Shown here: positions 35,840 through 45,428 of the stretch, in pieces
Layout: each line of letters opens with the position of its first letter
Numbering within the stretch: the stretch's first letter is position 1
Source of the DNA: Henriciella sp.
Lineage (GTDB): Bacteria > Pseudomonadota > Alphaproteobacteria > Caulobacterales > Hyphomonadaceae
Length of the DNA: 64,000 nucleotides
Assembly: GCF_029937755.1 (NCBI RefSeq)
Contig: NZ_JAPYPG010000003.1
Location: 124,001-188,000, forward strand
Direction of reading: 5' to 3'
Made by a program: the position numbers and the translations under genes
Notes under the pieces: generated by a model
The model's database searches: none
What the model was told of the DNA's origin: nothing
Seen by the model: the letters and a program-made list of their open reading frames with translations, nothing else

Positions 35840-37933
35840 ATGACCTACAAACTCGTCGTAGGCGCAAGCCTGCTGGCGCTTGGCGTAGCCGCTCAGGCCA
35901 CGTCCGCCCAGGAATCGGCGCCTGCCCTACAGGACGTCATCATCGTCACCGGCTCCAGATACGACACCCCGACGCAGACCGGAATCGCTCCGGATGCCAG
36001 CCCGCTTGATGGGGCCGATATCACCCGGCTTGCCGCGCGCACGCCTGGTGGCGCCCGGCTTTCCAATGGGGAACTGTCCGGCCAGATGTCCTACCGCGGG
36101 CTCTCGGGCGAACGCCTGAACCTGCGCGTCGACGGCCAGCGTTTTGCCTCAGGCGGTCCGAACCTGATGGACCCGGTATTCCATTACGCCCCCGCCCCGC
36201 TCATCAGTGCGGTGATCATCGACCGGGGTGTCAGCCCCGTCTCGGAAGGGCCGGGCCTGGCGGGCGGCGCGGACGCGGTCTACAAGCGCCAGGACTTTGC
36301 CGACAGCGCAGACCTCGACTTCGGCTATGACCTCACGACCAGTGCACGGTCGGTGAATGACAGCCTCTCGACCGGTGGGATGGCCGGTGCCTCGACCGAC
36401 CAGTGGCGCTTCAACCTGCTCGGCGCCTATGAGGATGCAAGTGACACCGACTATGGCGATGGCAAGATTGGCGGCTCGTCCTTCCAGCGGTCCGTCTATG
36501 GCGTGTCGGCCGGGGCGCGGCTCGGTATTGGCGAAATCGGGCTTGACCTTCGCCGGCATGAGGCGGGCCCGTCAGGCAACCCGCCCTTCCCGATGGACAT
36601 CCAGTATGTCGACACCGATTTCGCCCGGCTCTCCTACAAGGCGGCGCTGGATGGCGGCACGGTGAACGCATCGGTCAACTATACCGACGTGGCGCACCTG
36701 ATGGACAATTTCAGCCTCCGGCCCTCGCCCGCCCCGATGCTGACCCGGGCCACCTTCACCGAAGCGACGACGCGCGGCGCAGATCTCAGTGCCACTTTCG
36801 ACTGGCTGAATGGCGAGCTGGAAGTCGGCGCCGACACGGCCCGCACCGAGCATGATGCGATCATCACAAACCCGAACATGGCGGCCTTCTTCGTGACGCC
36901 CTTCCCGGATGTGACGATGGACCGGACCGGCGCATTCGCGCAATGGACTGGCGGGCTCGGCCCGGTCGAGAGCGAGCTGGGCCTGCGCGCCGACTGGCAC
37001 GACTACGATGCCGGCGACGCGTCGCTGGCTGCCATGCTGCCGCCACCTGCGCAGATACTGGCCGCAGGGTTCAATGCCAGCGAGCGCAGCAAGGAGGATA
37101 CGACCGTCGATGCGATCGCGCGGATCTGGACGCCGGAACGCAACGGCCTGTCATGGCGGGCCACGCTCGCCCGCAAGCAGGCCATGCCGGGATACATCCA
37201 GCGCTTTGGCTGGCTGCCGATCAGTGCCAGCGGGGGCCTTGCCGACGGTAACATCTATGTCGGCGACCTAGGGACAGACCCGGAAACAGCCCTCATCGCC
37301 GAAGCCGGGTTCGACTATGCCACGCCCCGTTTCTATGCGCGGCCAACCGTCTATGCCCGCCAGATCGACGACTACATCCAGGGCGTGCCTTATGATTCGA
37401 CTCCTGGCGTTGCCGACACGCCGGTTGAGATGATCGCCAGCATGAATGGCGATCCGACGCCACTGCGCTGGGCCAATGTCGATGCGCGGCTCTACGGCTT
37501 TGACCTGGATGGCGGCTATGACTTCGAGGGACCACTGCGCCTCGATGGGGTCCTGAGCTATGTCCGGGGAGAGCGCCGCGATATCGACGACAATCTCTAC
37601 CGGATCGCGCCGGCCAGCCTCACTGTCGACCTGACCTGTGAAGCCGATACCTGGTCGGCGACCTTCGAGACACGGGCCGCTGCTGAGCAGGACAAGGTCT
37701 CTGCCGCGAATGAGGAGATCCCGACGCCCGGCTATGTCGTGTTTAACCTGTATGGCGACTGGCAGGTTAAGGATGGCGTCCAGGTGTCGGCCGGGATCGA
37801 GAACCTGCTCGACCATGTCTATCGCGACCATCTCGCCGGCTATAACCGCAACGGGTTTGGCGATGTGGCGCTGGGTGCCCGCCTGCCCGGCGCCGGACGA
37901 GGCGCCTTCATAAGGCTGTCGCTCAAGGGCTAG
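35840..37933 (+). CDS. TonB-dependent receptor, copper/OprC-like
   Basis: The outer-membrane receptor has 697 residues from ATG 35840 (AGGGA 8 nt upstream), with a signal peptide cleaved near TSA-Q, a plug domain (VIIVTGSRYDTPTQTG, then SGERLNLRVDGQRFASGG) and a 22-strand-type barrel. LMDPVFHYAPAP in the plug and NPPFPMDIQYVDTDFARL in the barrel recall NosA/OprC copper receptors. With the His/Met-rich gene in front, copper is the likeliest ligand. The open frame extends to 35666 within the upstream gene and is not used. The final residue is not the usual aromatic. Confidence 0.88.
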   Translation: MTYKLVVGASLLALGVAAQATSAQESAPALQDVIIVTGSRYDTPTQTGIAPDASPLDGADITRLAARTPGGARLSNGELSGQMSYRGLSGERLNLRVDGQRFASGGPNLMDPVFHYAPAPLISAVIIDRGVSPVSEGPGLAGGADAVYKRQDFADSADLDFGYDLTTSARSVNDSLSTGGMAGASTDQWRFNLLGAYEDASDTDYGDGKIGGSSFQRSVYGVSAGARLGIGEIGLDLRRHEAGPSGNPPFPMDIQYVDTDFARLSYKAALDGGTVNASVNYTDVAHLMDNFSLRPSPAPMLTRATFTEATTRGADLSATFDWLNGELEVGADTARTEHDAIITNPNMAAFFVTPFPDVTMDRTGAFAQWTGGLGPVESELGLRADWHDYDAGDASLAAMLPPPAQILAAGFNASERSKEDTTVDAIARIWTPERNGLSWRATLARKQAMPGYIQRFGWLPISASGGLADGNIYVGDLGTDPETALIAEAGFDYATPRFYARPTVYARQIDDYIQGVPYDSTPGVADTPVEMIASMNGDPTPLRWANVDARLYGFDLDGGYDFEGPLRLDGVLSYVRGERRDIDDNLYRIAPASLTVDLTCEADTWSATFETRAAAEQDKVSAANEEIPTPGYVVFNLYGDWQVKDGVQVSAGIENLLDHVYRDHLAGYNRNGFGDVALGARLPGAGRGAFIRLSLKG

Positions 37934-37940
37934 GACATCC

Positions 37941-37974
37941 GTGGCCGGCCCGGTCCGCACGCCGGGCTGGCCAC
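37941..37974. terminator. Hairpin between converging genes
   Basis: A 13-bp stem (37941-37953 with 37962-37974, one G-T pair) around an 8-nt loop lies 7 nt after the TonB receptor stop and just before the converging Usg-like gene end. No T run follows, so it may be a bidirectional or factor-assisted terminator. Confidence 0.6.
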
Positions 37975-37981
37975 TCCCTCG

Positions 37982-38260
37982 CTAATTGAGTTTCTGGATC
38001 TTCATTTCCTCATCCACCCAGCGCACCTGCGCCGGACGGAGCATGTCGGCATGCGAAATGTTGATCGAGTGGATGACCGCCTCGATCTCCCGGCGCCAGT
38101 GATCAAGAAACTCCGCCAGCCTGGGAAATTTCGGCGCCCTGTCGATGGTCTGCCAGACGAAACTCTGCAGGAGTTTTGGGAAGTCTGGCCTGTAATAAAT
38201 GATTTCAGCCGTCAGAAGCCGGCCCCCGGAAAGCTGATCCCTGAAATCGTCATGCTGCAT
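37982..38260 (-). CDS. usg: Usg-family protein
   Basis: The 92-residue small cytoplasmic protein has the Usg pattern LTAEIIYYRPDFPKLLQSFV, WQTIDRAPKFPRLAEFLDHW and REIEAVIHSI. The name comes from its position before trp genes in some bacteria; no biochemical role is established. It is monocistronic here, divergent from groES across about 290 bp. Confidence 0.88.
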   Translation of the reverse strand: MQHDDFRDQLSGGRLLTAEIIYYRPDFPKLLQSFVWQTIDRAPKFPRLAEFLDHWRREIEAVIHSINISHADMLRPAQVRWVDEEMKIQKLN

Positions 38261-38346
38261 GCAGGTCTCCTTCCCGGCAGTTGATCGGGAAACGAAACTG
38301 TGACACAGCCGCAGCGCCTGTCAATTAATTGTTATATTTCCGGGGA

Positions 38347-38373
38347 CTAGCAGCACTCCGCAAAGGCTGCTAG
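38347..38373. repeat. Inverted repeat upstream of groES
   Basis: CTAGCAGC (38347-38354) and GCTGCTAG (38366-38373) form a perfect 8-bp inverted repeat with an 11-nt spacer. It lies between the usg and groES promoter regions. It could be an operator or a weak terminator; its sequence is only partly like CIRCE. Confidence 0.45.
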
Positions 38374-38436
38374 CACGCCATCCGGGCGCATGTTTACCTG
38401 GCTCTTCAGCGTCTTAAAAAATTAGCTGAAGCGCTG

Positions 38437-38465
38437 TTGACGCTTCCAGTCCCCGCCCCTACCTG
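38437..38465 (+). promoter_or_regulatory. Probable groESL promoter
   Basis: TTGACG (38437-38442) could be a -35 box, with a weak TACCTG (38460-38465) 17 nt later as -10. The start site would fall next to the CIRCE element, the classic arrangement for HrcA repression. A 7-bp inverted repeat (CTTCAGC 38404-38410, GCTGAAG 38425-38431) around an A/T-rich centre lies just upstream. The -10 match is poor. Confidence 0.4.
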
Positions 38466-38472
38466 AACGGCG

Positions 38473-38499
38473 TTAGCAGTCTCTATCAACGAGTGCTAA
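38473..38499. promoter_or_regulatory. CIRCE element (HrcA operator)
   Basis: TTAGCAGTC, a 9-nt spacer and GAGTGCTAA match the CIRCE consensus (TTAGCACTC-N9-GAGTGCTAA) in all but one base (G for C at 38479). It lies between the predicted promoter and groES, so HrcA repression relieved by heat is expected. The hrcA gene is not in the window. Confidence 0.93.
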
Positions 38500-38549
38500 T
38501 CCAGATTTTCATTGCCTGATACAGGTAACATCCAAAGGTAGGAAAGCTC

Positions 38550-38837
38550 ATGAAATTCCGTCCATTGCATGACCGCGTTCTCGTGAAGCGCGTCGAGGAA
38601 GAAGAAAAAACGGCCGGCGGGATCATCATTCCGGACACCGCCAAGGAAAAGCCGCAGGAAGGCGAAGTCGTCGCTGTCGGCAAGGGCGCCATCGGTGATG
38701 ACAACGAAGTCATCCCGCTGGAAGTGAAGGCCGGTGACCGCGTCCTCTTCGGCAAGTGGTCCGGCACCGAGGTCAAGGTCGACGGCCAGGACCTGCTCAT
38801 CATGAAGGAAAGCGACATTCTCGGCATCGTCGAGTAA
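38550..38837 (+). CDS. groES: Co-chaperonin GroES
   Basis: The 95-residue lid of the chaperonin opens [20 protein letters not shown], continues with [20 protein letters not shown] (mobile loop) and ends SDILGIVE. It forms heptamers that cap GroEL in the cytoplasm. The gene lies behind the CIRCE element and 59 bp before groEL, forming the usual heat-shock operon. Confidence 0.98.
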   Translation: MKFRPLHDRVLVKRVEEEEKTAGGIIIPDTAKEKPQEGEVVAVGKGAIGDDNEVIPLEVKAGDRVLFGKWSGTEVKVDGQDLLIMKESDILGIVE

Positions 38838-38863
38838 GGCGCGCTCCCTTTCCCTGACTCTGA

Positions 38864-40552
<1,689 letters not shown>

Positions 40553-40586
40553 ACCCCTCCCCCCTGATCCCATCCGATCAGATCGA

Positions 40587-40615
40587 GGGCGGCGCTTCCG
40601 GGCGCCGCCCTTTTT
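40587..40615 (+). terminator. groESL Rho-independent terminator
   Basis: A 9-bp GC stem (GGGCGGCGC 40587-40595 with 40602-40610) with a 6-nt loop is followed by TTTTTCTTTTTC, a textbook intrinsic terminator. Confidence 0.93.
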
Positions 40616-40678
40616 CTTTTTCTCGTGAATTCGCCGGGCAGTCGGCTAGGGTGCCTCTCGACAGCGAGGAAACGTCCC

Positions 40679-41305
40679 ATGACAAGTCACACCATGAAAG
40701 CCGCATTTGCCGGTCTGGCCTTTAGCCTGGCGGGATGCGCCAGCCTGTTTACCCCGGATGTGAAGGCCACGCCCGAAACCCTTCGCGCCGGCGCCTATGA
40801 GCTCGACCAGGCCCATGCTGCTCTTGTTTTCCGGATCGGGCATATGGGCTTCTCCGATTTTGTCGGCCGTTTCGACAGTTTCGATGCAAGCCTTGATTTC
40901 GATGCCGACAATCCGGAAAGCGCCCGCCTCGAAGCGATCATCGATATGACAAGCCTCAGCCTGCCAGACGAGGACTTCGCCGCCACACTGATGGGATCGC
41001 AATGGTTCGATGCGGATACCTGGCCACAAGCGGTCTTCCGCTCCACGAACGTGACTGTGACGGGAGAGACGACCGGCAAAGTTACGGGCGATCTCACCCT
41101 GCATGGCGAGACCCGCCCCGTCACGCTGGACGTCACTTTTAATGGGGGCGCGCGCGACGCCCTACGCGGCGCCTATGTCACCGGCTTTTCCGCGAGCACC
41201 TCGATCAAACGGTCGGACTTCGGTATCAGCCGCTATATCGGCGCGGTTTCAGACACGGTCGACCTGCTTATCGACGTCGAGTTCCTGCAGGGCGAAGAAT
41301 CCTGA
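40679..41305 (+). CDS. YceI-family lipoprotein
   Basis: This has 208 residues from ATG 40679 (GAGGAAAC upstream). The signal peptide ends in lipobox LAGC, unusual for YceI proteins, which are mostly soluble periplasmic. The lipocalin-like YceI domain follows: YELDQAHAALVFRIGHMGFS, then ARLEAIIDMTSLSLPDEDF and GDLTLHGETRPVTLDV. YceI proteins bind isoprenoid-type lipids. Heat-shock neighbours are separated by a terminator, so it has its own promoter. Confidence 0.9.
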   Translation: MTSHTMKAAFAGLAFSLAGCASLFTPDVKATPETLRAGAYELDQAHAALVFRIGHMGFSDFVGRFDSFDASLDFDADNPESARLEAIIDMTSLSLPDEDFAATLMGSQWFDADTWPQAVFRSTNVTVTGETTGKVTGDLTLHGETRPVTLDVTFNGGARDALRGAYVTGFSASTSIKRSDFGISRYIGAVSDTVDLLIDVEFLQGEES

Positions 41306-41361
41306 TTTCAACAAGCGTTGAGGGTTGCATCCGCAACTGACCGTGCGTAAGGATCGCTGCC

Positions 41362-42066
41362 ATGAGCAAGATCTACAAAACCGCCGCGGACGCGCTCGAT
41401 GGCGTGCTATTCGACGGCATGACGATCGCCGCTGGCGGCTTTGGCCTCTGCGGTATCCCGGAGCTTTCCATTGCTGCCATCCGCGAGGCGGGCACCAAGG
41501 ACCTGACCGTCTACTCAAACAATGCCGGCGTCGATGGCTTCGGCCTCGGCGTGCTGCTGGAAAGCCGGCAGGTGAAGAAGATGGGCTCGTCCTATGTTGG
41601 CGAGAACAAGGAGTTCATGCGCCAGTATCTTGGCGGTGAGCTGGAGCTCGAATTCAATCCGCAAGGCACGCTGGCCGAGCGCATGCGCGCAGGCGGTGCC
41701 GGGATCGCCGGCTTCTACACCAAGACCGGCTATGGCACCCAGATCGGCGAAGGCAAGGAAGTGAAGGTCTTCAACGGGGAGCACTACATCCTCGAAGAGG
41801 GCATCTTCGCGGATCTCGCCATCGTGAAGGCGTGGAAGGCCGATACAACCGGCAATGCCGTCTTCCGCAAGACCGCCCGCAACTTCAATGAACCGGCGGC
41901 GATGTGCGGCAAGGTCTGCATCATGGAAGTCGAGGAAATCGTCGAGCCGGGCGAACTCGACCCCAACCATATCCACCTGCCCGGCGTCTTCGTGCACCGG
42001 CTGGTGCAGGGCGAGTTCGAGAAGCGCATCGAGCAGCGCACGACCCGGAAGAAGGAGACTGCCTGA
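41362..42066 (+). CDS. 3-oxoacid CoA-transferase subunit A
   Basis: The 234-residue alpha subunit of a class I CoA transferase has the glycine loop [15 protein letters not shown], then [18 protein letters not shown] and [19 protein letters not shown]. With the B subunit it moves CoA between succinyl-CoA or acetyl-CoA and a 3-oxo acid, as in ketone-body or beta-ketoadipate use. The two subunits overlap as TGATG. The exact donor and acceptor cannot be read from sequence; the SCOT type is likeliest. Confidence 0.94.
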   Translation: MSKIYKTAADALDGVLFDGMTIAAGGFGLCGIPELSIAAIREAGTKDLTVYSNNAGVDGFGLGVLLESRQVKKMGSSYVGENKEFMRQYLGGELELEFNPQGTLAERMRAGGAGIAGFYTKTGYGTQIGEGKEVKVFNGEHYILEEGIFADLAIVKAWKADTTGNAVFRKTARNFNEPAAMCGKVCIMEVEEIVEPGELDPNHIHLPGVFVHRLVQGEFEKRIEQRTTRKKETA

Positions 42067-42695
42067 TGCCCTGGACACGTGACGACATGGCAAAGCGCGC
42101 CGCACAGGAGCTTGAGGATGGCATGTATGTCAATCTCGGCATCGGCATTCCGACGCTGGTCGCGAACTATATCCCTGACGGCGTATCGGTGACGCTGCAG
42201 TCGGAGAACGGCATGCTGGGCATGGGCCCCTTCCCCTATGAGGGCGAAGAAGACCCCGACCTCATCAATGCCGGCAAGCAGACCATTACCGAACTGCCGC
42301 ATACCGCTTTCTTCGACAGCTCCATGAGCTTCGCGATGATCCGTGGCGGCAAGATCAACATGGCGATCCTCGGCGCGATGGAAGTCGCCGAGAATGGCGA
42401 TCTTGCCAACTGGATGATCCCCGGCAAGCTCGTGAAAGGCATGGGCGGGGCGATGGACCTCGTCGCCGGTGTGAAGAAGATCGTTGTGATTACCGATCAC
42501 ACGTCGAAATCCGGCGATCCCAAGCTGATCAAGGAGTGCACCCTGCCGCTTACCGGCAAGGGCGTCGTCAACCGGATCATCACTGATCTCGGCGTCTTCG
42601 ACGTTGTTGAGGGCGGGCTTGAAATCAAGGAAATCGCGCCGGATGTGACGCGTGACGAGATTTACGAGAAAACAGCCGCGAAGATCGTCAATTGA
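42066..42695 (+). CDS. 3-oxoacid CoA-transferase subunit B
   Basis: The 209-residue beta subunit carries the catalytic Glu in [14 protein letters not shown] and the [17 protein letters not shown] opening, [19 protein letters not shown] in the middle. It starts by a TGATG overlap with subunit A and ends in a TTGA overlap with the YjdM-like gene, so all three are tightly coupled. Confidence 0.95.
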   Translation: MPWTRDDMAKRAAQELEDGMYVNLGIGIPTLVANYIPDGVSVTLQSENGMLGMGPFPYEGEEDPDLINAGKQTITELPHTAFFDSSMSFAMIRGGKINMAILGAMEVAENGDLANWMIPGKLVKGMGGAMDLVAGVKKIVVITDHTSKSGDPKLIKECTLPLTGKGVVNRIITDLGVFDVVEGGLEIKEIAPDVTRDEIYEKTAAKIVN

Positions 42696-43027
42696 GCGAG
42701 CTTCCGCCATGCCCGGCATGCGCCAGCGCTTTCACCTATGAAGACGGCGCGCTTCTGATCTGTCCGGAATGCGGGCACGAGTGGTCGCCCGACGCGTCGC
42801 TTGATCCGGACCGGAAGGTCTGGCGGGATGCAAACGGCAATGAACTCCAGGATGGCGACACAGTCACCGTGATCAAGGATCTGAAGATCAAGGGCTCTTC
42901 CTCGGTCGTGAAGGTCGGCACCAAGGTCAGGAACATCCGGCTGGTCGAGGGCGATCACGACATCGACTGCAAGGTTGACGGTGTCGGCCAGATGGGCCTC
43001 AAAACCGAGTTCGTGAAGAAGGCCTGA
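42692..43027 (+). CDS. YjdM/PhnA-family zinc-ribbon protein
   Basis: The 111-residue protein has an N-terminal zinc ribbon (CPAC and CPEC pairs, residues 7-10 and 24-27) and an SH3-like C-terminal domain ([20 protein letters not shown]). Family members were once called alkylphosphonate uptake proteins (PhnA) but lack a proven phosphonate role. The start is TTG 42692, overlapping the CoA-transferase stop as TTGA. Its link to CoA-transferase is positional only. Confidence 0.88.
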   Translation: MSELPPCPACASAFTYEDGALLICPECGHEWSPDASLDPDRKVWRDANGNELQDGDTVTVIKDLKIKGSSSVVKVGTKVRNIRLVEGDHDIDCKVDGVGQMGLKTEFVKKA

Positions 43028-43048
43028 CGGCTAGCGGGAGACATCTAC

Positions 43049-43468
43049 ATGACAGCCAATTGTCTTTGCGGCGCGGTCAGCGTCACGATCAATGACCGGC
43101 CTGACTTCATCCATGACTGCAATTGCAGCCTGTGCCGCAAGACGGGCAGCGCCTGGGGCTACTTCCCATCCGCATCCGTCTCGGCGACCGGCCAGACCGT
43201 GTCCTTCGTACGGACCGACAAGCCGGATGCCGGCGTTGCCGTTCATGCCTGCCCGACCTGTTCGGCAACGACGCATTTCGAGCTGACCAACGCGTTCAAG
43301 ATGCAGAATGAAGGTGCCGACCTGACAGGTGTGAACATGCGCCTGTTTGATCCTGTGGAGCTGGAAGGCGTCGAAGTTCGCTATCCAAATGGACGCGACT
43401 GGGCCGGCGAGGGGCCGTTCGATTACCGGCGCGATACAATGACGATCAGCGCTGCGTCACCCTGGTAG
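43049..43468 (+). CDS. GFA-family (glutathione-dependent formaldehyde-activating-like) protein
   Basis: The 139-residue Zn-binding protein has the CLCGAV opening, CNCSLCRKTG motif and a later CPTC pair. GFA-like domains share the Gfa fold, but most members are not proven formaldehyde enzymes. It lies 21 nt after the YjdM-like gene on the same strand and may be the last gene of that operon. Confidence 0.86.
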   Translation: MTANCLCGAVSVTINDRPDFIHDCNCSLCRKTGSAWGYFPSASVSATGQTVSFVRTDKPDAGVAVHACPTCSATTHFELTNAFKMQNEGADLTGVNMRLFDPVELEGVEVRYPNGRDWAGEGPFDYRRDTMTISAASPW

Positions 43469-43490
43469 GTCTTGCCTTCCGACGCCTCTT

Positions 43491-44243
43491 TTATCCGTGC
43501 GAACCAGACTTCCAGTTGTCCGGCAGCGGGATCGTGTCAGTTTCACATTGTGTGATGGCCGCCGCTGACGGCCGGAGAAGAGCGGGCATGGGCATGACCT
43601 GCCAGCCGGACCTCGCCTCGTCACTCAGCCAGTCGATCCCGAGCTGCTCCAGCCGCTCCGCCGACAAATAGGGTTCCCCGGGCGCAAGTTGCGCAAGGAC
43701 AGCCGGATCAACAAAGGTCGCCCCGCCGTCGAATGTGATCGACTCGAAACTGTTGTTCCAGTCCGGGCCGGCACACATCTGCCGGAAGACAACGATGCTG
43801 ATGCCCCGTTCGACATAACAGAAGGCGACAGAGTTTTCGCCCACCATGATCTCCGGTTCGGTCGGGAGGCCCGGCAGGATAAGCTTGTCATGGACATCCA
43901 GATCCGGCCCTCCCGTCTGGTCGCCAACGTCGTAGACATAGAAGCTCCCGGCTTGTCCGAATGTCACCGAATCTCCGCCGAGCTCCGGAAAGATGCTCAT
44001 AGGGCGGCTGGGCAGGCCACAATCAGGGAGGCCCGCCCGCTCACGAGGCCGGGCATCTTCGCTTTCGATATTCCGAAGCCGCATCCCGTCCGCCTGGTTG
44101 GCGGGTGTCACGCCTATATCCGGAAGGCGCATGTCCAGTGTTTCGGGCTCAGGCGCCATGACAGGCCGCTGTCCCAACATGGTTGCCGTTGCGCAACCGG
44201 CAATGACGAGACCGAGGATTACAGCAAGACGGGAAGACGGCAT
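43491..44243 (-). CDS. Hypothetical lipoprotein
   Basis: This has 250 residues with a lipoprotein signal (lipobox IAGC, Cys at about residue 17). The mature part contains several Cys residues (GLPDCGLPS, AFCYVE, QMCAG, TQCETD) that may form disulfides and a beta-rich stretch GGDSVTFGQAGSFYVYDVGD. No family is recognised. It converges with the GFA gene across 22 bp. Confidence 0.75.
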   Translation of the reverse strand: MPSSRLAVILGLVIAGCATATMLGQRPVMAPEPETLDMRLPDIGVTPANQADGMRLRNIESEDARPRERAGLPDCGLPSRPMSIFPELGGDSVTFGQAGSFYVYDVGDQTGGPDLDVHDKLILPGLPTEPEIMVGENSVAFCYVERGISIVVFRQMCAGPDWNNSFESITFDGGATFVDPAVLAQLAPGEPYLSAERLEQLGIDWLSDEARSGWQVMPMPALLRPSAAAITQCETDTIPLPDNWKSGSHG

Positions 44244-44336
44244 GGCTTTCTCCGGCGACGGCTGGGAGAGCCTAAGCGCACCAAGCTACCATTACCTTAA
44301 ATTGAACGAGCCGATTGACTGAAAACCCGACTGGCT

Positions 44337-45368
44337 TCAATTCTCAAGCACGGCAAACAGGCGCCGCTCATCCTTCTTCAGACGGGTCGGTCCGGCTTCG
44401 CGGTCAGGCACTTCGCCTTCACGCGCCATCTCGACGAGCTTCGGGTGGATGTAGGAATTGCGGGCGATTGTTGGCGTATTGCCGAGGCGGGTGGCGGCCG
44501 CTTCGGAGATGTCCTTGATGCTGTCGGCGCCTTTACGCAGCGCCTGCACAGCAGCCACGGAGCCGGCCCATGTCCGGAAATCCTTCGCCGTGAACGCGCC
44601 GTCGCCTGCCTCGCGAAGGAAGCGGTTTACGCCTCTCGAACCAACATGGCCGTCAGGCGTGTGAAAGAGCGACTGGCCCGGCAGGCACTGCAGATCGCTG
44701 ACGGCACTTGCGAGCGTCTCGTCGCAGATCGAGACCTCCTGTGGTTTGCCGCCCTTCCCCTTGAAGCGCAGGCGGATAGTGTCCTCGTCGGTCTGACGGA
44801 CATGGCGTTTGTAGAGCGTTGCGGCCCCGAACGCCCCGTTGCGGGCATGGCGCTCCGAGCCGATACGGATCGCGCCCTTGTCGAGCAGCCGGACAATGGC
44901 CGCAGTGGCAAGATCGACGTGGTCTTCCGGATGCTCCAGCACCTCGCGCACACGCCTGCGGATACGCGGCAAGGCCTCGCCGAAGGCCAGCATGTCTGCG
45001 AACTTCACCTGCTCACAATGGGCCCGCCAGTCAGGATGGTAGCGATACTGGGTCCGCCCGGCTTCATCAACGCCGGTAGCCTGAAGATGCCCTTCAGGCA
45101 CACAGCAAATCCAGACATCGTCCCACGCCGGGGGCAGGACAAGTGCTTCGGCACGCTCACGTCTCGCCCCGCGCAAGACCTCTCCTTTCTCGTCCAGATA
45201 GGTGAACCCACGCCCGTGCGGCTTGCGCGTCCAGCCAGGCTCTGACGAGCAGACATAGATGAGCCCGGCATCAGCCGGATCGAGATTGGTGCGGGCGAGA
45301 GAAAAAGCCATGCTGCTCAAACCGCATTCGAGAGCTGCCGGTTCCCGCGTCAATTCGCGTAGCGTCAT
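44337..45368 (-). CDS. DNA topoisomerase IB (poxvirus/bacterial type)
   Basis: The 343-residue enzyme relaxes supercoiled DNA by a 3'-phosphotyrosine intermediate. It has the N-terminal DNA-binding module (GFTYLDEKGEVL, LPPAWDDVWICCVPEGHLQA, GRTQYRYHPDWR) and the catalytic domain with nucleophile Y306 in ARNSYIHP and supporting Arg/Lys residues (RFKGKGGK). A GTG at 45389 is an alternative start. It stands alone, divergent from the thiolase-like gene. Confidence 0.93.
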   Translation of the reverse strand: MTLRELTREPAALECGLSSMAFSLARTNLDPADAGLIYVCSSEPGWTRKPHGRGFTYLDEKGEVLRGARRERAEALVLPPAWDDVWICCVPEGHLQATGVDEAGRTQYRYHPDWRAHCEQVKFADMLAFGEALPRIRRRVREVLEHPEDHVDLATAAIVRLLDKGAIRIGSERHARNGAFGAATLYKRHVRQTDEDTIRLRFKGKGGKPQEVSICDETLASAVSDLQCLPGQSLFHTPDGHVGSRGVNRFLREAGDGAFTAKDFRTWAGSVAAVQALRKGADSIKDISEAAATRLGNTPTIARNSYIHPKLVEMAREGEVPDREAGPTRLKKDERRLFAVLEN

Positions 45369-45428
45369 GGATTGAAAGCCTGCGCCCACGCCCTAACAGT
45401 GCGCGCTGATGAACATGGGAGAATGAAC

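Noticed and set aside
38347-38373. Second CIRCE element
   Set aside because: The arms (CTAGCAGC/GCTGCTAG) and 11-nt spacer do not match the CIRCE consensus.
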